The notes below the pieces were generated by a model. That model saw nothing but the letters and a program-made list of their open reading frames with translations, was not told the DNA's origin and searched no databases. A DNA stretch of 64,000 nt. Source: Macrotis lagotis. Lineage: Eukaryota; Chordata; Mammalia; Peramelemorphia; Peramelidae. Where the stretch lies: contig NC_133660.1 of the NCBI RefSeq assembly GCF_037893015.1, positions 281,481,067 to 281,545,066 on the forward strand, read 5' to 3'. Made by a program: the position numbers and the translations under genes. Below, piece by piece: positions 24,860 to 37,260 of the stretch. Numbering within the stretch: the first letter of the stretch is position 1; each line of letters starts with the position of its first letter.

Positions 24860-26702
24860 TGTGCAGCCAAGTTATCAGAGCAAAGCTTAAGAAATTAATG
24901 GGTCATTTTTACCCAAGTTAGGAATAGGAAAAACAAGACTCTTATTCTAAGAGAGAAATTTGAATTTTTCTCCCATTTTACAGTTTAAAAAGTCATAGAA
25001 GAAAAATGTCAAGTGGCTAGACCTCTTGTCTGGCAGGGGAGGAAAAATACAAAAACAAACCAGTTCCATTTTAACACTCCTTGATTTTAACTTATGTGAC
25101 CTTTGCTTAAATGAGTAAATCAAAACACAGCAATACAAAAGACAGCTGGAAACAACCAATCAAGATACAGAGAATGAGAAAGAGGGAAAGATGAAATTTC
25201 CCAATACCTGTGGCAGGGCCTCCAGTTCAAAAACTTAAAGAAAGTTAGGAACAAAAAAAAAAACACAGAATTCTTTTCCCTTTCAAAAACAGCACGATTT
25301 TCAGAAGAATCTGTGCCATGACCCTGAGTCTATAACAGGGGATTTTTGGAAAAGAAAAATGATCCAATTCCCCTATTTTCTTACTGTGAAACAGAGAGAA
25401 GGGGAGAGAGAGGTCAGGAGATGCTAACCCGGGAGGGGAATGAGAAGAGGGAGCAGGACTGGCCAATGAGGACAAAAAGACAGGTGGAGATTGGCCAATC
25501 AGGACACAGAGATGGGACAGCAAGCAGTCCATGCTGAGACAGCAGGGAGTTTGATTCTGTACCACATAGAACATCAGTTTAAACCAACACCTACAGAATA
25601 TATCTACAGAGTCAGAGCACCTCGAAGCAAATTCTCCAGAAAGGTGCCAGACCAAGGGGAAAACCCACTTTGTGCTCAGAAACACACTCACCAAGATCAG
25701 GGACACTTAACAAGGAAGGACCAAACCTAGATCTTGGGACAATTTAGAGACAACTTCTCAGCCAGAGGCAAAATCCAGAGAATATTTCATTTCAAAATAA
25801 AAGAATTGAGTTTCTTATTTCACTTTATTTCAAGACCAGCTTTAACTAGGCTCAAAATTTGTTCTAGTGTTTTTCGAGGATTCCATATCCAAGTTCTTAA
25901 AAGGTAATCAACCTCATTTCCAAGTCAATATGATCCAATCCCACATCTTTCAACTAAAACATGGATTCAAAATAGAACAGGGATTTGAAAAGTTACAGAC
26001 TGACTTCTTTCCTTTCAAGGAGCATGTCTAGGTATGGACCCAAGGCCTGTCCCTCCTCAAAATTCCTCTCTGTATCTGAATATCACAGGACAAAAACTGT
26101 GCACCCTAAAACTGTAAAAACCTTAAAAAATAGGATTAAAATAAAATGACAGAAAATATAGATTAGACATTTTAAATTTTATTCTTTAAGATCTTATCTC
26201 TAACCTATAGATAGAGGCCATTAAGGTAATGATCACCCCAAACTGGGGGAAAGGGGAAATAATTATGAAAAAGTGAAGAATAGGGAAAATGATTACCTCC
26301 TCTGTAACTGTCAGGTTGTCCAAATTGCTCCTCTTAAAAGACTCTCCTCCTTGTACAGAGCTATCTGATGAATTGTTGTCTCTTCTTGGCAGGGTCAGTG
26401 TCACAGCATCCTGATCATTGTCCTCCTGAGTTTGTCATTAACATAGGGAGACATTCCAGGAGTTTTGACTTCTTACATAGTGGCAAGGTGACTAGTAAGA
26501 AATCAGACTTTTTAACAGGATTTATAATTTTGAGAAACTTACTATACTTTGATACCCACCCCCTGAATTTATTTACTCTATCAATAAATCTCTTCCTTTC
26601 ATATAAACACACACCATGATAAATGCAGTTAGGAGTAATTGGGTTCATGTGGAATTTTTCTTTCTGCTTTTAAAGCCTTTGTAGAGTGTGTGTCCAGTGT
26701 TG

Positions 26703-27012
26703 GGCAGCTAAGGTGGTATAGTGGATAGAGCACTGGTCTTGGGGTCAGAAGAAAAGGAATCTGATCTCAGACATTTGACACTAACTGGTTGTATGACCCT
26801 GGGCAAGTCACTTAACCCTGATTGCCTTGCATCCAGGGCCATCTTCAGTTGTTCTTATTCACATCTGGTCACTGGACTCAGATGGCTCTGGAGGAGAAAG
26901 TGAGGTTGGTGACTTAGCACAGCCCCACCTCATTGAAATTCAACTCATGTGCTTGTCATTGCATCACCACCCTAATGTTATGATCTTCTTTGAGAATGAA
27001 GGACAAACATTG
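26703..27012 (+). repeat. Longer composite SINE (tRNA-type head, distinct 3' tail)
   Basis: The head matches the common SINE to CCTTGCATCCAGGGCC. A unique 150-bp body follows: GGTCACTGGACTCAGATGGC, GGAGAAAGTGAGG, then the tail TTCTTTGAGAATGAAGGACA. The same body and tail occur inverted at 38590-38880, and the tail alone at about 28788-28870. Confidence 0.75.
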
Positions 27013-27044
27013 TCATTGGGATTGTGGGGACAAATGATATGGAC

Positions 27045-27200
27045 TATGTATTTTTTTATTTTAATATTCTCTCCCAATGACATGCAAAAACAATTTTTAA
27101 CATTGTTTTAAAATTTTTTTGAGTTCCAAATTCTCTCCCTGTCTCTTTCCTCTGCACAGATATGTGCCGTCATGTAAAATGTATTTCCATATGAATCATA
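27045..27200 (-). mobile_element. L1 3'-terminal fragment, antisense
   Basis: CCCAATGACATGCAAAAACA, TTTTAACATTGTTTTAAAAT, GAGTTCCAAATTCTCTCCCT: the same reversed tail as at 20283-20505. Confidence 0.6.
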
Positions 27201-27687
27201 TTGTTAGAAGAAAAAACACCAATGAACCCCAATCTCAATTAATGATCACTGGGTGGCTCCAAAATCTTGGAAGGGGAGGATCACATGCTTTGTGAAGGTC
27301 TTAGCATAATTGATAAGGCACAAAGATCCTGAGTTTGGGGAGGAGCTTTCCTTCCTGGCATGTCCTCTTGGAGGTGTATCTGATATCCAGTCCCATCCTA
27401 AATTGAGGGCCATATCCTTGATGGACAAAGCCAGAAGTAACTTTTCAGATTCTGCCTTCTGATAGTGAAGTTATATAAGAACACCATTCCAAGACTCTGT
27501 TTTGAGGGGCTGGTTTTCTAGCTGCCCCCCAACCCCACCACTGGCATATATAATCAATGAACTTAGAGAGAAACATTAATAAACGTGTATATTAACCTAT
27601 TTTGATTTTGCTCTTTCATGGGGCCAAACACTGGAGGTTAATGTTTGTCCCTTATTGGGACAAACTCTGAAGTTTAAAACATATTTT

Positions 27688-27824
27688 TTTTGTTTTGATT
27701 TTGCAAGCAATGGGGTTGATTGACTTGCCCAAGGTCACACAGCTAGGTGTCTGCATCTGGATTTGAACTCAGGTCCTCCTGATTCCAGGGTCAGTGCTCT
27801 ATCCAGCATTCCCTAGCTGCCCCT
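27688..27824 (-). repeat. tRNA-derived SINE, diverged
   Basis: GCAAGCAATGGGGTTGATTG through CCAGCATTCCCTAGCTGCCC; small internal deletions. Confidence 0.85.
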
Positions 27825-27889
27825 TAATTATTATTAAGGCCAAACTCTCAGAGGTTGTCAACATAGATCAAAAAATTCAAGATAAATAA

Positions 27890-28180
27890 AGAAAAAGTTT
27901 GCTTCAATCTGCATTCAGAATCTATCGGGGCTTTCTTTGGAGATGGAGAGCATTTTTCATTGTCATTCAGAATTGTCTTAGATTAATGTATCACTAAAAA
28001 TAGCTAAATCATTCACAGTTGATATTCATATAACAAAACTCTTACTGTATACAACGTTGCGATTCTGCTCATTTTACTTTGCATCAGTTCAGGTAAGTCT
28101 TTCATGTAACTTTTTCCAGGTTTTTTGCTTGTCATTTCTTTTATAGCACAATAGTATTTTATCATAATCAAGAAAATCCC
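27890..28180 (-). mobile_element. L1 3' region, antisense, degraded
   Basis: Order of GCATTTTTCATTGTCATTCA, CGATTCTGCTCATTTTACTT, GCATCAGTTCAGGTAAGTCT, TTTATAGCACAATAGTATTT follows the antisense L1 3' end seen at 13.5-14 kb. Confidence 0.5.
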
Positions 28181-28787
28181 AAATGGACTAAGGAGTTAGA
28201 CATGTTGACATGACTGAACCACTATAACAACAAAATCAGATATTTCTAAACTTTTAGCAAAGATGTTGGAGCCATCAATTGTATTTCTGTGAGCCTGTCT
28301 TTCCAACAACTGTTTCTGTTTTTTGTCATCTTTGCCAATGAGGGGAGGAGTGTGTGCATTATCTTAATTTGTGCTTTTCCTAGCATTCATTTATTCTGGA
28401 ACTTCTTTTCATATGGTGGTTAATTCTTTGTGTTTTTTTCCTCTTTTGGAAAACTCTTCCTGCCTTTTGACTGCTTCTCGGTCTTGGAGAACAGACCTGA
28501 GACTTGCCTGCTATTTTTATTCTCTATCTCAAGAATTACCCCAGATTCTTCTCAGAATTGCTTTGATGAAGAATTGGGGGGGGGAGGTCTAGATACCTCT
28601 TGTTTGGGCTTCATTTTTGCATATTTTGTCGAATTGAAATGATCTATTTTACCTTCTGTGAGCTTCTCTATTCCTTCTTTAGCTAACAATTATCTCTCTG
28701 ACTAAAAATCTGAAAGGAACTTTTTCTCTTACCTTCTACCTTCCATTTTCTTCCTCCCTAATTTATTAAAAATGTCATTACAGATCT

Positions 28788-28872
28788 CAATGGCTCAAGT
28801 CAACCTGCCCAGCTGGGCTGGGCAACATCTTGTTTTTGTGGCCTTCTTTGAGAATGAAGGACAAACATTATC
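28788..28872 (+). repeat. Tail fragment of the composite SINE
   Basis: CTCAATGGCTCAAGTCAACC, then CTTTGAGAATGAAGGACAAA. Confidence 0.5.
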
Positions 28873-28879
28873 ATCATCA

Positions 28880-29030
28880 CTCTGATTTAGGCCTTTACAT
28901 CCTCACAACAACTTGGAGAGATAGGTGTTATTATTTCCATTTTCTAGATGAGGGAACTGAGGCAGGCAATTAGTGAGTTTCTGAGATTGCCTTTAAACTC
29001 AGGTCTCTCCACTGTGATGCCACCTAGTCT
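28880..29030 (-). repeat. MIR-type SINE
   Basis: CATCCTCACAACAACTTGGA, CATTTTCTAGATGAGGGAAC, TGAGGCAGGCAATTAG: reversed MIR core. Confidence 0.65.
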
Positions 29031-30720
29031 AAGTGAGTCCTCTTTCCAAACACAAATGTAGCTGGAATCCAGAAAGCTTAAATGTTTACACAGGGCAAGT
29101 TATCTAGATGCTATCTCATTTGATCCTTATTAATTCCACCTGCCCCATTTTCTTGGGCAGTTTTAGGGTAGTTGGTTTGGTCTTTGCCAGAATGGGCTGG
29201 AGCAGAGCCTGTCCTTTCCTTCATCCTCCCCTCCATCCTTTCCCCCTTCTCACTTCTCCTCTGGACACCAGTTCTGTAGTTTTGCTTGGTAGGATTCCCT
29301 GAACCTTCCCCTTATTAGACATTACTGTCTATAAAACAGCCTTTTGGGGACAGATCCATTCCCAGAATTTTAACCCAGAAGCAGTCTAGTCTTGCCTCTG
29401 ATGTCTTCAGATAGGAGCCTTCTCCACTCCCAGGCCACCTGGGACCCTCCATATCTCCTGACATTGGCTCCCTGCCTGCCCACAGAAGATATCAGCTTCA
29501 AGACGGGGCTGAGAACATGGTCCCCAATCTTGGCTCTTTCCATCAGTCATAATGCTTTGAGCTCTTCCACAAGAGTCCTCTTGTGCCTCAATCCAGTTTG
29601 GACATGATCTGAGAAGGCCATGCCAATGGAAGCCAATCTCTGGCCATACCTGCTGGGCTACAAACCCAACCTGTCAGTCTCCTAACACAATGAAAAATGA
29701 AAACTAACACAATGAAAACCTGCCCACCCTGATCAAGGAGCAGCTGTTCTGAAGCCCAGTTGCATCAATGACAGGGTCTCTTTTTTGGGGGGGGAGGGGT
29801 TCGTAGGAACCTCCAGCTCTGTGAGACCATGAAACCATAACACAACAAATTGGTTCTAGAGACAAATGAGAGTTACGGAATCTGAATGCACATCAAAAAT
29901 GATGAGAAGGGAAAACTTCAGTGACAAATCTCACCAAAGAAACAAAAGAGAGAATAATAGATTAGTAATGTAAATATACAGAAGTTAAAGACAATCTAGA
30001 AAAAGAAAAGAAAAAGCAATAAGATTAAAAGAAAACATGTTCACTATGTAAGCAAAATATCCCGCCTCTGACACACACTTGCTGTAACAGGATGCTGAAC
30101 AAATCACTGAAACTCTCAGGGCCCCCAAACAACTTTCTTAGTCTAGAAAATTGAAGACCAAGTATTATTCTCCTTAATCAATGGAAGTTCCCTTACTGAA
30201 ATCAAAGGCCAGGTTCAAGAAAAACCCTAATTCATAGATTGAGTAGATGGAAAGAAAAATAATTGTATGAATGAGGGTGGAGATAAGCTGATGAAAATGA
30301 ATTAGTTCAACCATGAAGCTGCTCTGGACAGAAGAAATTGATGTGGAAACTGAAAAAAAAAAAAACCCCAAAACTATTCTTGACCATATCTTGAATCTTT
30401 GCCAAGAAAACAATTTGGTCACATTTATCTATGGGCTTAGCAAAAAGAAGAGAAAAGAAATATAGTTTTTTAACACATTCCAGATTTTTCCTGGATATAT
30501 CAACCAGCTGTAGCGCAAATCAGCTCCATTATGCCCAAATACTGAGGAAAAGCATAGAAGGAATTAACAAACATGGAGAACATTTAATTTAGAATATATA
30601 TTTAACATGAGAAAGAGATCTGGGAAGCAAGAATGCACTTTCAAGAGATTAAGTGAGCAGCAAATTTTACAAGACTTTGAAAGGGATAGGGCTACCACTC
30701 TTTTGTGATTGTTCGTTGTT
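29030..30720. other. Gene-free stretch, nothing recognised
   Basis: No exon or named repeat was identified. One (G)9 tract lies near 29787. Confidence 0.3.
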
Positions 30721-30737
30721 TAACAATGATGTCTTAA

Positions 30738-30899
30738 GGGTGGCTGCATGGGGCAGTGGATAGAGCACTGGCCCTGGAGTCAGGAGTACCTGAGTTCAAA
30801 TTTGGCCTCAGACACTTAATAATGACCTAGCTGTGTGGCCTTGGGCAAGCCACTTAACCCCATTGCCTTGCAAAAAAAAAGAAAAGAAAAGAAAACAAG
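30738..30899 (+). repeat. tRNA-derived SINE with perfect 13-bp target duplication
   Basis: AATGATGTCTTAA at 30725-30737 and 30900-30912. Confidence 0.93.
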
Positions 30900-31848
30900 A
30901 ATGATGTCTTAATGAACTCAGACTGAATATCTGGAACCAGATCATACTGGTAAGTCTTATTTCTAGCCTCTGATACATTATGGTAAATCAGAGGGAATTC
31001 TTAGAAGAGTGATCAGGAAGACAGATGATCTAAATGGATAACAGATTACAGAAATTATGTGTAGTTTGCCAATTACCAACAACAGTGGTAGAAGATAAGC
31101 CTTTTATACAAGTTTAGTAGGAAAGGAATTGTTCCTAGCAACAGAAAACATATCTGAATACTCAAATGGGTCTGGAAATCCCCCCAGTGATGCAAGTAAC
31201 AATACATCCATGCCTGTGCTTCCTGTGTGACTCTTGTCCATGGCTTGCCAGAAGAGATCCACCCAAGGTCTTGGAGGCCTTTCTCAATTTCTCCTGATGT
31301 TGTGAGGGTCCCAGTGGAAAACCCAAGTCCCTCCCCTTCACTCTGGCTTTTCTTCCTTTTACACAATTCTGAAATGACAAAAACATATTGATATCTAATC
31401 TCCCTTTGCTTTCAGCCCAGGTGTATACAAACAAGCACATGATGATCCTGATGGCCAACCCATATGCATCTGAGATAAATATAGCAGTCAGTGACAAGGA
31501 CACATCAAACAAGTCACTAAATTAAATAAAGATATTATAGATGAGTCTGACAAAATAGTTATACGTGAAACCAGGGAACAGTTCTAAAGATTCTAACGTG
31601 AAGTGTGTCTTACATGTAATTAAAAGTGTGTTTCTTATTGCACAAATAGCCATCAATTACTGTGTGTTGAGTATGCTTGCTTAGCTTTTGTTGTCTGTTT
31701 GCCCACATTTTGTGTTATTTACGCTATGAGCAATATCTGTTTCTTAACCATTTTGTTATTTGTATATATTCAAATCCTTAAAGTTAAGCTATTTATAAAA
31801 ACTGATGGTGTTGCTATATAGCTATGCTTTGCTTTGCCATTTACTATT

Positions 31849-32003
31849 TTAAAGTTGGTTTTTTAATTTAAGGCAATGGGGTTAAGTGGCTTGCCCAAGG
31901 CCACACAGCTAGGTCATTATTAAATGCCTGAGGCCGGATTTGAACTCAGGTCCTCCTGACTCCAGGGCTGGTGCTCTATCCACTGCGCCCCCTAGTGCCC
32001 AGT
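31849..32003 (-). repeat. tRNA-derived SINE with 11-bp target duplication
   Basis: CATTTACTATT at 31838-31848 and 32004-32014. Confidence 0.92.
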
Positions 32004-32139
32004 CATTTACTATTAATTGTTAAGTGCAATGGATATATTTGTACTCTTAAACTGGGAATTTACTATACTCTTTTTATTAAACATCTACTCTATGTCAATA
32101 AAAAAGAAACCTCCAGCTCCATCAAAGAAGACTAAGAGT

Positions 32140-32520
32140 GGCCATTTCAAAGTGTTTGCAAAATGCTTTATAAATAGCATCTTTTGGGGCAGCTAGGTGG
32201 CATAGTAGATACAGCACCCGTCCTGGAGTCAGGAGGACCTGAGTTCAAATATGACCTCAGACACTTAATAATGACCTAGCTGTGTGGCCTTGGGCAAGCC
32301 ACTTAACCCCGTTTGCCTTGCAAAAAAACTAAAAAAAAAATAGCATCTTATTCACCTGGGAAGTAGATGCTGTTCTTAACCTCATTTTACAGTTAAGACA
32401 ACCAAGGCAGATAGAGATTAAATGACTTACCCAGGGTCACTGAGCTGGTAAACATTTGAGGCTAGATTTGAAATCAAGGCTATCTAACTCCAGATCCAAT
32501 TCCCTATCCACTGCACCACC
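32140..32520 (-). repeat. MIR-type SINE split by a younger SINE
   Basis: Reversed MIR, CAAAATGCTTTATAAATAGC then CCTCATTTTACAGTTAAGAC and AAATGACTTACCCAGGGTCA, interrupted at 32184-32337. Confidence 0.7.
32184..32337 (+). repeat. tRNA-derived SINE nested in MIR, 12-bp target duplication
   Basis: AAATAGCATCTT at 32172-32183 and 32338-32349 flanks it. Confidence 0.93.
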
Positions 32521-32599
32521 ACAGCAAAATTAGCAGCTTGGTATAAGACAGTCAAAACTAGTCCAAATAGCAAACTCCCTGAAAATTAGAATGAACCAA

Positions 32600-33110
32600 A
32601 TAGAACCCAATGGGGTCATGAAACACCAAGAAATAGTAGAACAAAGTCAAAAGAAGAAAATGTCGGCATCTCCTAGTAAAATCGACTGACCTGGGAACCA
32701 GATCCAGGAGAGATTATTTCAGTCATTGAACTACCTGAAAGTTATAATAATAATAATAATAATGATAATAAAGCCTAGACATCCTTTTTAAAGAATCCAT
32801 GAAAAAACAACTGCCCATACTTCTTAGAACTAAAGGACAAAGAGGAAATAGAAAGAATCCGTGGTCACCTCCTGAAAGAAACCCACAAATTAAAACTCCC
32901 AGGAATAACATGGTCCAAATCTGGAACTTCCAGTCAAAGGGGAAAAAAAATATTGCAAGCAGCCAGAAACAAAGAATTCAGAGTCTGTGGAGCCATGGTC
33001 AGAATCACCTATGATTTAGCAACCACCTATCAAGAAGCAAAAAGCTTGGAATATGATATTCCAGAAGGAAGATATAGATTTACAGAGTCGGGTACAGGGA
33101 AATAAGAAGG
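32600..33110 (+). mobile_element. Diverged HAL1/L1 ORF1 fragment
   Basis: Broken-frame relics match the ORF1 at 42.9-43.1 kb: PPERNPQIKTPRNN, a run like FQSKGKKNI, CAAGCAGCCAGAA, GAGCCATGGTCAGAATCACC and GCTTGGAATATGATATTCCA. Interrupted by an (AAT)n tract near 32745. Confidence 0.65.
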
Positions 33111-33219
33111 AAAGAGAAGGAAGAAGAGGGAATGAGAAAGAGGATGGATTAATGAAGGGATTAGTACTAATCAAAATAAACTCTAAGAATTACAGAAATA
33201 CTTATAGCTTTTTTTTTGA

Positions 33220-33660
33220 AGCAGTAAAAAAATGTGACTCTGAGGGAGTGCCAGTAATTGGAGAGTGGATGAACAGATTTAAGAAACATAAATAGGTTCT
33301 GTAAGAAACAACAAAGAGGATGATTTCAGAGAAACCTGACTTTTACAGACTGATGCAGAGTAAAATTAACAGAACCAGGAGAAGTTATACAATGACAAAC
33401 AATATTGTAAAGACACCTAACTGAAAGACTTAGGGACTCTGATCAGCATCATGACTAACCACGATTGCAGAGAAATGAAACAGGTTACCCCTTTTCTGAT
33501 GAAAAGATGAAAGATTCAGAATGCAAATTTTGTGGGTATATCCCTCCAGTTATTTAAATATAGTTTTATTTGTATAAATATTTATATATATGTAATTTTA
33601 TTCAGATTGGCAGGGGTGGAGTGGGGTGGGAGAGAGGGTAGAGTTTTGCTGGCTGAAAAA
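33220..33660 (+). mobile_element. L1 3'-end fragment
   Basis: Contains the sense-strand L1 3' signature: GGAGAGTGGATGAACAGATT, GATTTCAGAGAAACCTGAC, ACTGATGCAGAGTAAAATTA, ACAGAACCAGGAGAA, ACTCTGATCAGCA. The tail is degenerate. Confidence 0.6.
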
Positions 33661-34864
33661 AAATAGAATTTAACTTAAATTAACTTAATTTAACTTAAAA
33701 TATACATTAGAAAGATTCCTGAAAAGGGGAAGTAATAGATTTCAGGAGGAAGCATGCATTTATCCTGCAAAGAATAATATAGTAACACCACTGATGCTAT
33801 CAGGTGGGAAATCACACAGTAAGGGTCAAAATAGGAAGTGAGGAGTAGTGTTCTGCCAAAGTAATCTAAGAAGTGTGGCCAAAGATAACAGTCTTGGGCA
33901 AAAAACTGAAGACTTGAGGAGCGCAACTTGATTTTTTCTTGTGATTCACTGAAGGCAGTTGTTGAAGAAGAGAAAAATTGATTTGAAAAATGAACTTGTC
34001 TTTAAAAACAAAAGAAAAAGAAAAATGAATTTGTCTAAGAAAGTGTATCTGACAATGGATTTTGGCCTTCTGGACCACAGTTCAAAATGAAAGGATGTCA
34101 GGTTCCTGCCCAGAGACTGAGCATATTTCACAGACTGGCAAGAATCTATTTTCTGAGTAATGTATGAATCTACTCACTACCTTCCCCACCCCAATCTAAT
34201 CTTTCATCTGAGTGTAAGAGGAAGGACAATGCTTTCCTTCCTTTGTATCCCCAGCATTTAACACAGTGTCTGATACTTAATAAGAAGTTAATTAAAAGAC
34301 TGTTTTTGTTGAAAGAGACTCGACTAAAAAGGAGTGGGAAAAGACTGTCTATGTCTGTCCATACAAAGTAGCTATAATGAAGGAAAAGGAATAGCAAACT
34401 GAGATATCACAAAAAGCATCATCCAAAAAAGAAGCCAGTATCTGGCCTCAAATGTCTTTACATAAATGCCTCAAATTTAGACAATGAACAAGGGAAACTA
34501 GAGATATTTAATTCAAGGAGGCAAATTAGTCTCACAGGTATCACTGATCTGTGACAAAATCCAGGATTGGAATACGACTCTGTTTGCTTATGCCTTATTC
34601 AAAGGAAGGAGGATGCGTACAAAGGGGAGAGTGAAGGGATGAAAGGATGTTATTTCTCATTAGAGAAAATCCAGAACCAGAGGAAGGTAAGCAGGACATA
34701 AAGCATTTGGGCAGAAATCAATCAAAAGTGATTTTGCCACTGGAGTATACTGCAGACCAATTGGGCAGAAAGAAGAGATAGATGATGCACCTAGGAAACA
34801 GATACAAGACTGGTACAGAGGCAGAATATAATAGTGATGGGGACTATTTAGACCCACCTGTTAG

Positions 34865-34865
<1 letters not shown>

Positions 34866-34912
<47 letters not shown>

Positions 34913-35832
34913 CTCCTCTCTTTTTTTTCTCTCTCTGTCTCTCCTTTTTCTCCTCTCTTTCTGTGTCTTTGTCTCTCCTCTCTGTTTCTCCTCTCTCTTT
35001 TTCTATCTCTTTCTCTCTCTATCTCTGTCTCTGTCTGCCTGTCTCTCTCTCTGTCTCTCTGTCTCTGTGTGTGTGTCTCTGTCTCTCTCTGTCTTTGTGT
35101 CTGTCTCTCCCCCTCTTTCTCCTCTTTCTATGCCTCTTTGCCTCTGTCTCTCTCTGTGTGTCTCTCTGTCTCTGTCTCTCTGTTTCTCTGTCTCTGTCTC
35201 TCTTCTCTCTCATCTCTCTATCTCTGTCTCTCCTTTCTTCCTGTCTCTCCTCTCTCTCTCTTTCTCTGTCTCTCTCTCTGTGTCTCTGTATCTGTCTCTG
35301 TCTTTCTCTGTCTCTGTATCTCTCTGTGTCTGTCTCTCTCTATCTCTCTTGCTATGTGTCTCTATCTCTGTGTCTGTCTTTCTGTGTGTGTATCTCTCTT
35401 TTCTCTCTGTCTCTGTGTGTGTCTCTGTCTCTCTCTTTCTCTGTCTGTCTCTCCTCCTTTCTCCTCTCTCTCTTTCTATGTTTCTCTGTCTCTGTCTCTC
35501 CTCTGTCTTTCTCCTCTCTTTTTCTCTCTATCTCTTTCCTCTCTCTCTCTCTCTTGCTGTCTCTCTCTGTGTCTCTGTGTCTGTCTGTCTGTGTGTGGGG
35601 GGGGTCTCTCTCTCTCTCCTCTGTATGTATGTATGTGTGTCTGTGTGTGTCTCTGTCTGTCTTTCTCCTCTCTTGCTGTCTGTGTCTCTGTGTCTCTGTG
35701 TTTGTCTGTCTCTGTGTGTGTGTCTCTGTCTCTGTGTCTCTGTCTGTATGTGTGTCTCTGTCTTTTTCTCTGTCTCTGTGTCTGTCTGTTTCTCTGTCTC
35801 ATCTGTCTCTGTGTGTGTGTGTGTGTGTGTGT
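34866..35832 (+). repeat. Polypyrimidine satellite (TC/TCTG/TCTCTG)n, about 970 bp
   Basis: Almost pure C/T with interspersed TG, ending in (TG)n. All three forward frames stay open as Ser/Leu/Cys/Val-rich ORFs and the reverse as Arg/Gln/Glu-rich ones. These are consequences of the repeat, not genes. Confidence 0.95.
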
Positions 35833-36237
35833 AGCAACACAGCCTGGCATTGTGGTATTGTGTAATCACTGAACTTACTGCCCACCACAATGCCCATCTT
35901 TTCCCTACACATTCTCTGAAGATCTCACATTGGTTCAAAAGGCTCCTGAGCCCCTCTTGGCTATAAGGTCGGGTCCTCCCACCCCATCCCTGAAATGGAT
36001 GAACATCAAGCATAAGCACTGGCTTCAAGCCCTGAGAGCTGGAGCTCTCCCGCAGCAGGAGTCCTTTCCTGGTCCCCAGGGAATTCTTCCTTGGGTGTCT
36101 TCCATAGGCCTCCAGAGAAGGGCCCACCTCCTCTCTTCCTCCATGGATAGAGGCTCCTTGAGGGCAGAGAGTGTTTGTTTTGGCCACCTTTGCTTCTGCA
36201 GACCTGGTGCTGGACACATCCAGTGGCTGGCACACAG

Positions 36238-36345
36238 CGTTGTTTGTTGTTGAGTCATTTTTCAGTCATACTCAACTCTTCATGACCCTTCATGGTTTTC
36301 TTGGCCAAGACATTGGAGTGGTTTGCCATTTCCTTCTCCAAAAGA
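36238..36345 (+). repeat. RTE-type SINE fragment
   Basis: TTGTTGAGTCATTTTTCAGT, CAACTCTTCATGACCCTTCA, GGAGTGGTTTGCCATTTCCT match a common marsupial RTE-derived SINE from memory. Its upstream neighbour (36150-36237) looks like a MIR/L2-type tail. Confidence 0.55.
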
Positions 36346-36869
36346 AGGCCTAGATAAACCTTTGATGAATGTTTCTGGCCTGGTTGATTGGTTGATTGCA
36401 GTGCCAGTCTCTTCTTCCCAGTGTCCTTGCCTTGCCCCAAATCTCAGACATTGTAAGAGTACAAGCTAGCTAATCTGCTCCCCAGGCAAGATTGCCAAGT
36501 TTCCCTGAAAATTCCATATCCCAGACTATCACTAAATCAACCTTCTTCCACAACATACTTCCTTTCTCTTTTCCCAGGTTACATACTCCTTTCCAATCTA
36601 AACTATTAAAATTTTCCCTTACTCATTCATTTCTCTACAACCTTTTAAATCAATCTGAAGTGATCACTTGCTTCAACCTCTGCTGTCTTTCTACCTACTC
36701 TTGCCTCCCACAGGAAAGACCAAAATTCTACTCAACACTATTGACTTTGTGAATTCAGTATCAAGATCTGGTCTGTTGGTGGTATCTTAATTTCTAAATA
36801 TGTCCTTCTTCCTTTCTCTACCTAGCAAGGCATCCTGTGGCAACAGCGGGATGGAAGAAAGAAAGGGGA

Positions 36870-37116
36870 CGGAGGAAGGAAGGAAGGAAGGAAGGAAGGA
36901 AGGAAGGAAGGAAGGAAGGAAGGAAGGAAGGAAGGAAGGAAGGAAGGAAGGAAGGGAGGGAGGGAGGGAGGGAGGGAGGAAGGAAGAAAGGAAGGGAGGG
37001 AGGGAGGGAGGAAAGAAGGAAGGAGGGAAGGAGGGAGGGAAGGAAGAAAGGAGGGAGGGAGGAAGGGAGAGAAGAAGGAAGGAAGGGAAAAGAAGGAAAG
37101 GAGGGGAGAAAAGATA
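36870..37116 (+). repeat. (GGAA)n/(GGGA)n polypurine tract
   Basis: About 245 bp of nearly pure purine; Lys/Glu/Gly/Arg-repeat ORFs across it are not genes. Confidence 0.95.
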
Positions 37117-37210
37117 AATGACTCAACAAGACTAAACTAACATTAACAACCGAAATTTGGCAAAGAAGACATAGTTCCATGTCAACATGTCATAGTCTGT
37201 CTCTCTCTGT

Positions 37211-37212
<2 letters not shown>

Positions 37213-37259
<47 letters not shown>
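37213..37259 (+). repeat. (AC)n microsatellite
   Basis: About 23 AC units, 100 bp after the polypurine tract. Confidence 0.95.

Positions 37260-37260
<1 letters not shown>

Larger units (their letters stand above)
23250..26560 (-). repeat. Long unclassified dispersed repeat, copy 2 (inverted)
   Basis: Reverse-complement counterpart of 525-4700. It carries its own SINE insertions at 23288-23439 and 24370-24540 and an expanded (GA)n at 24797-24857. Copy 1 has the same simple-repeat position as mixed TC repeats (about 3410-3483). The two copies are diverged enough, with separate insertions, to be old. Confidence 0.7.

Noticed and set aside
20090-27130. A flanking-repeat pair (20.5 kb and 26.1 kb blocks) as the two LTRs of one provirus
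   Set aside because: The order of shared blocks differs on the two sides, and the region between is collinear with the repeat at 525-4700 rather than showing any recognisable viral internal part.
34782-35872. Long Ser/Leu/Cys-rich ORFs of 267-350 aa in all plus frames, and Arg/Gln-rich ones on the minus strand
   Set aside because: They are the six-frame reading of a (TC/TCTG)n tract with no stop codons; open in several frames at once and without any non-repetitive domain.
36800-37180. Lys/Glu/Gly/Arg-repeat and Pro/Ser/Leu-repeat ORFs
   Set aside because: Products of the GGAA/GGGA polypurine tract.
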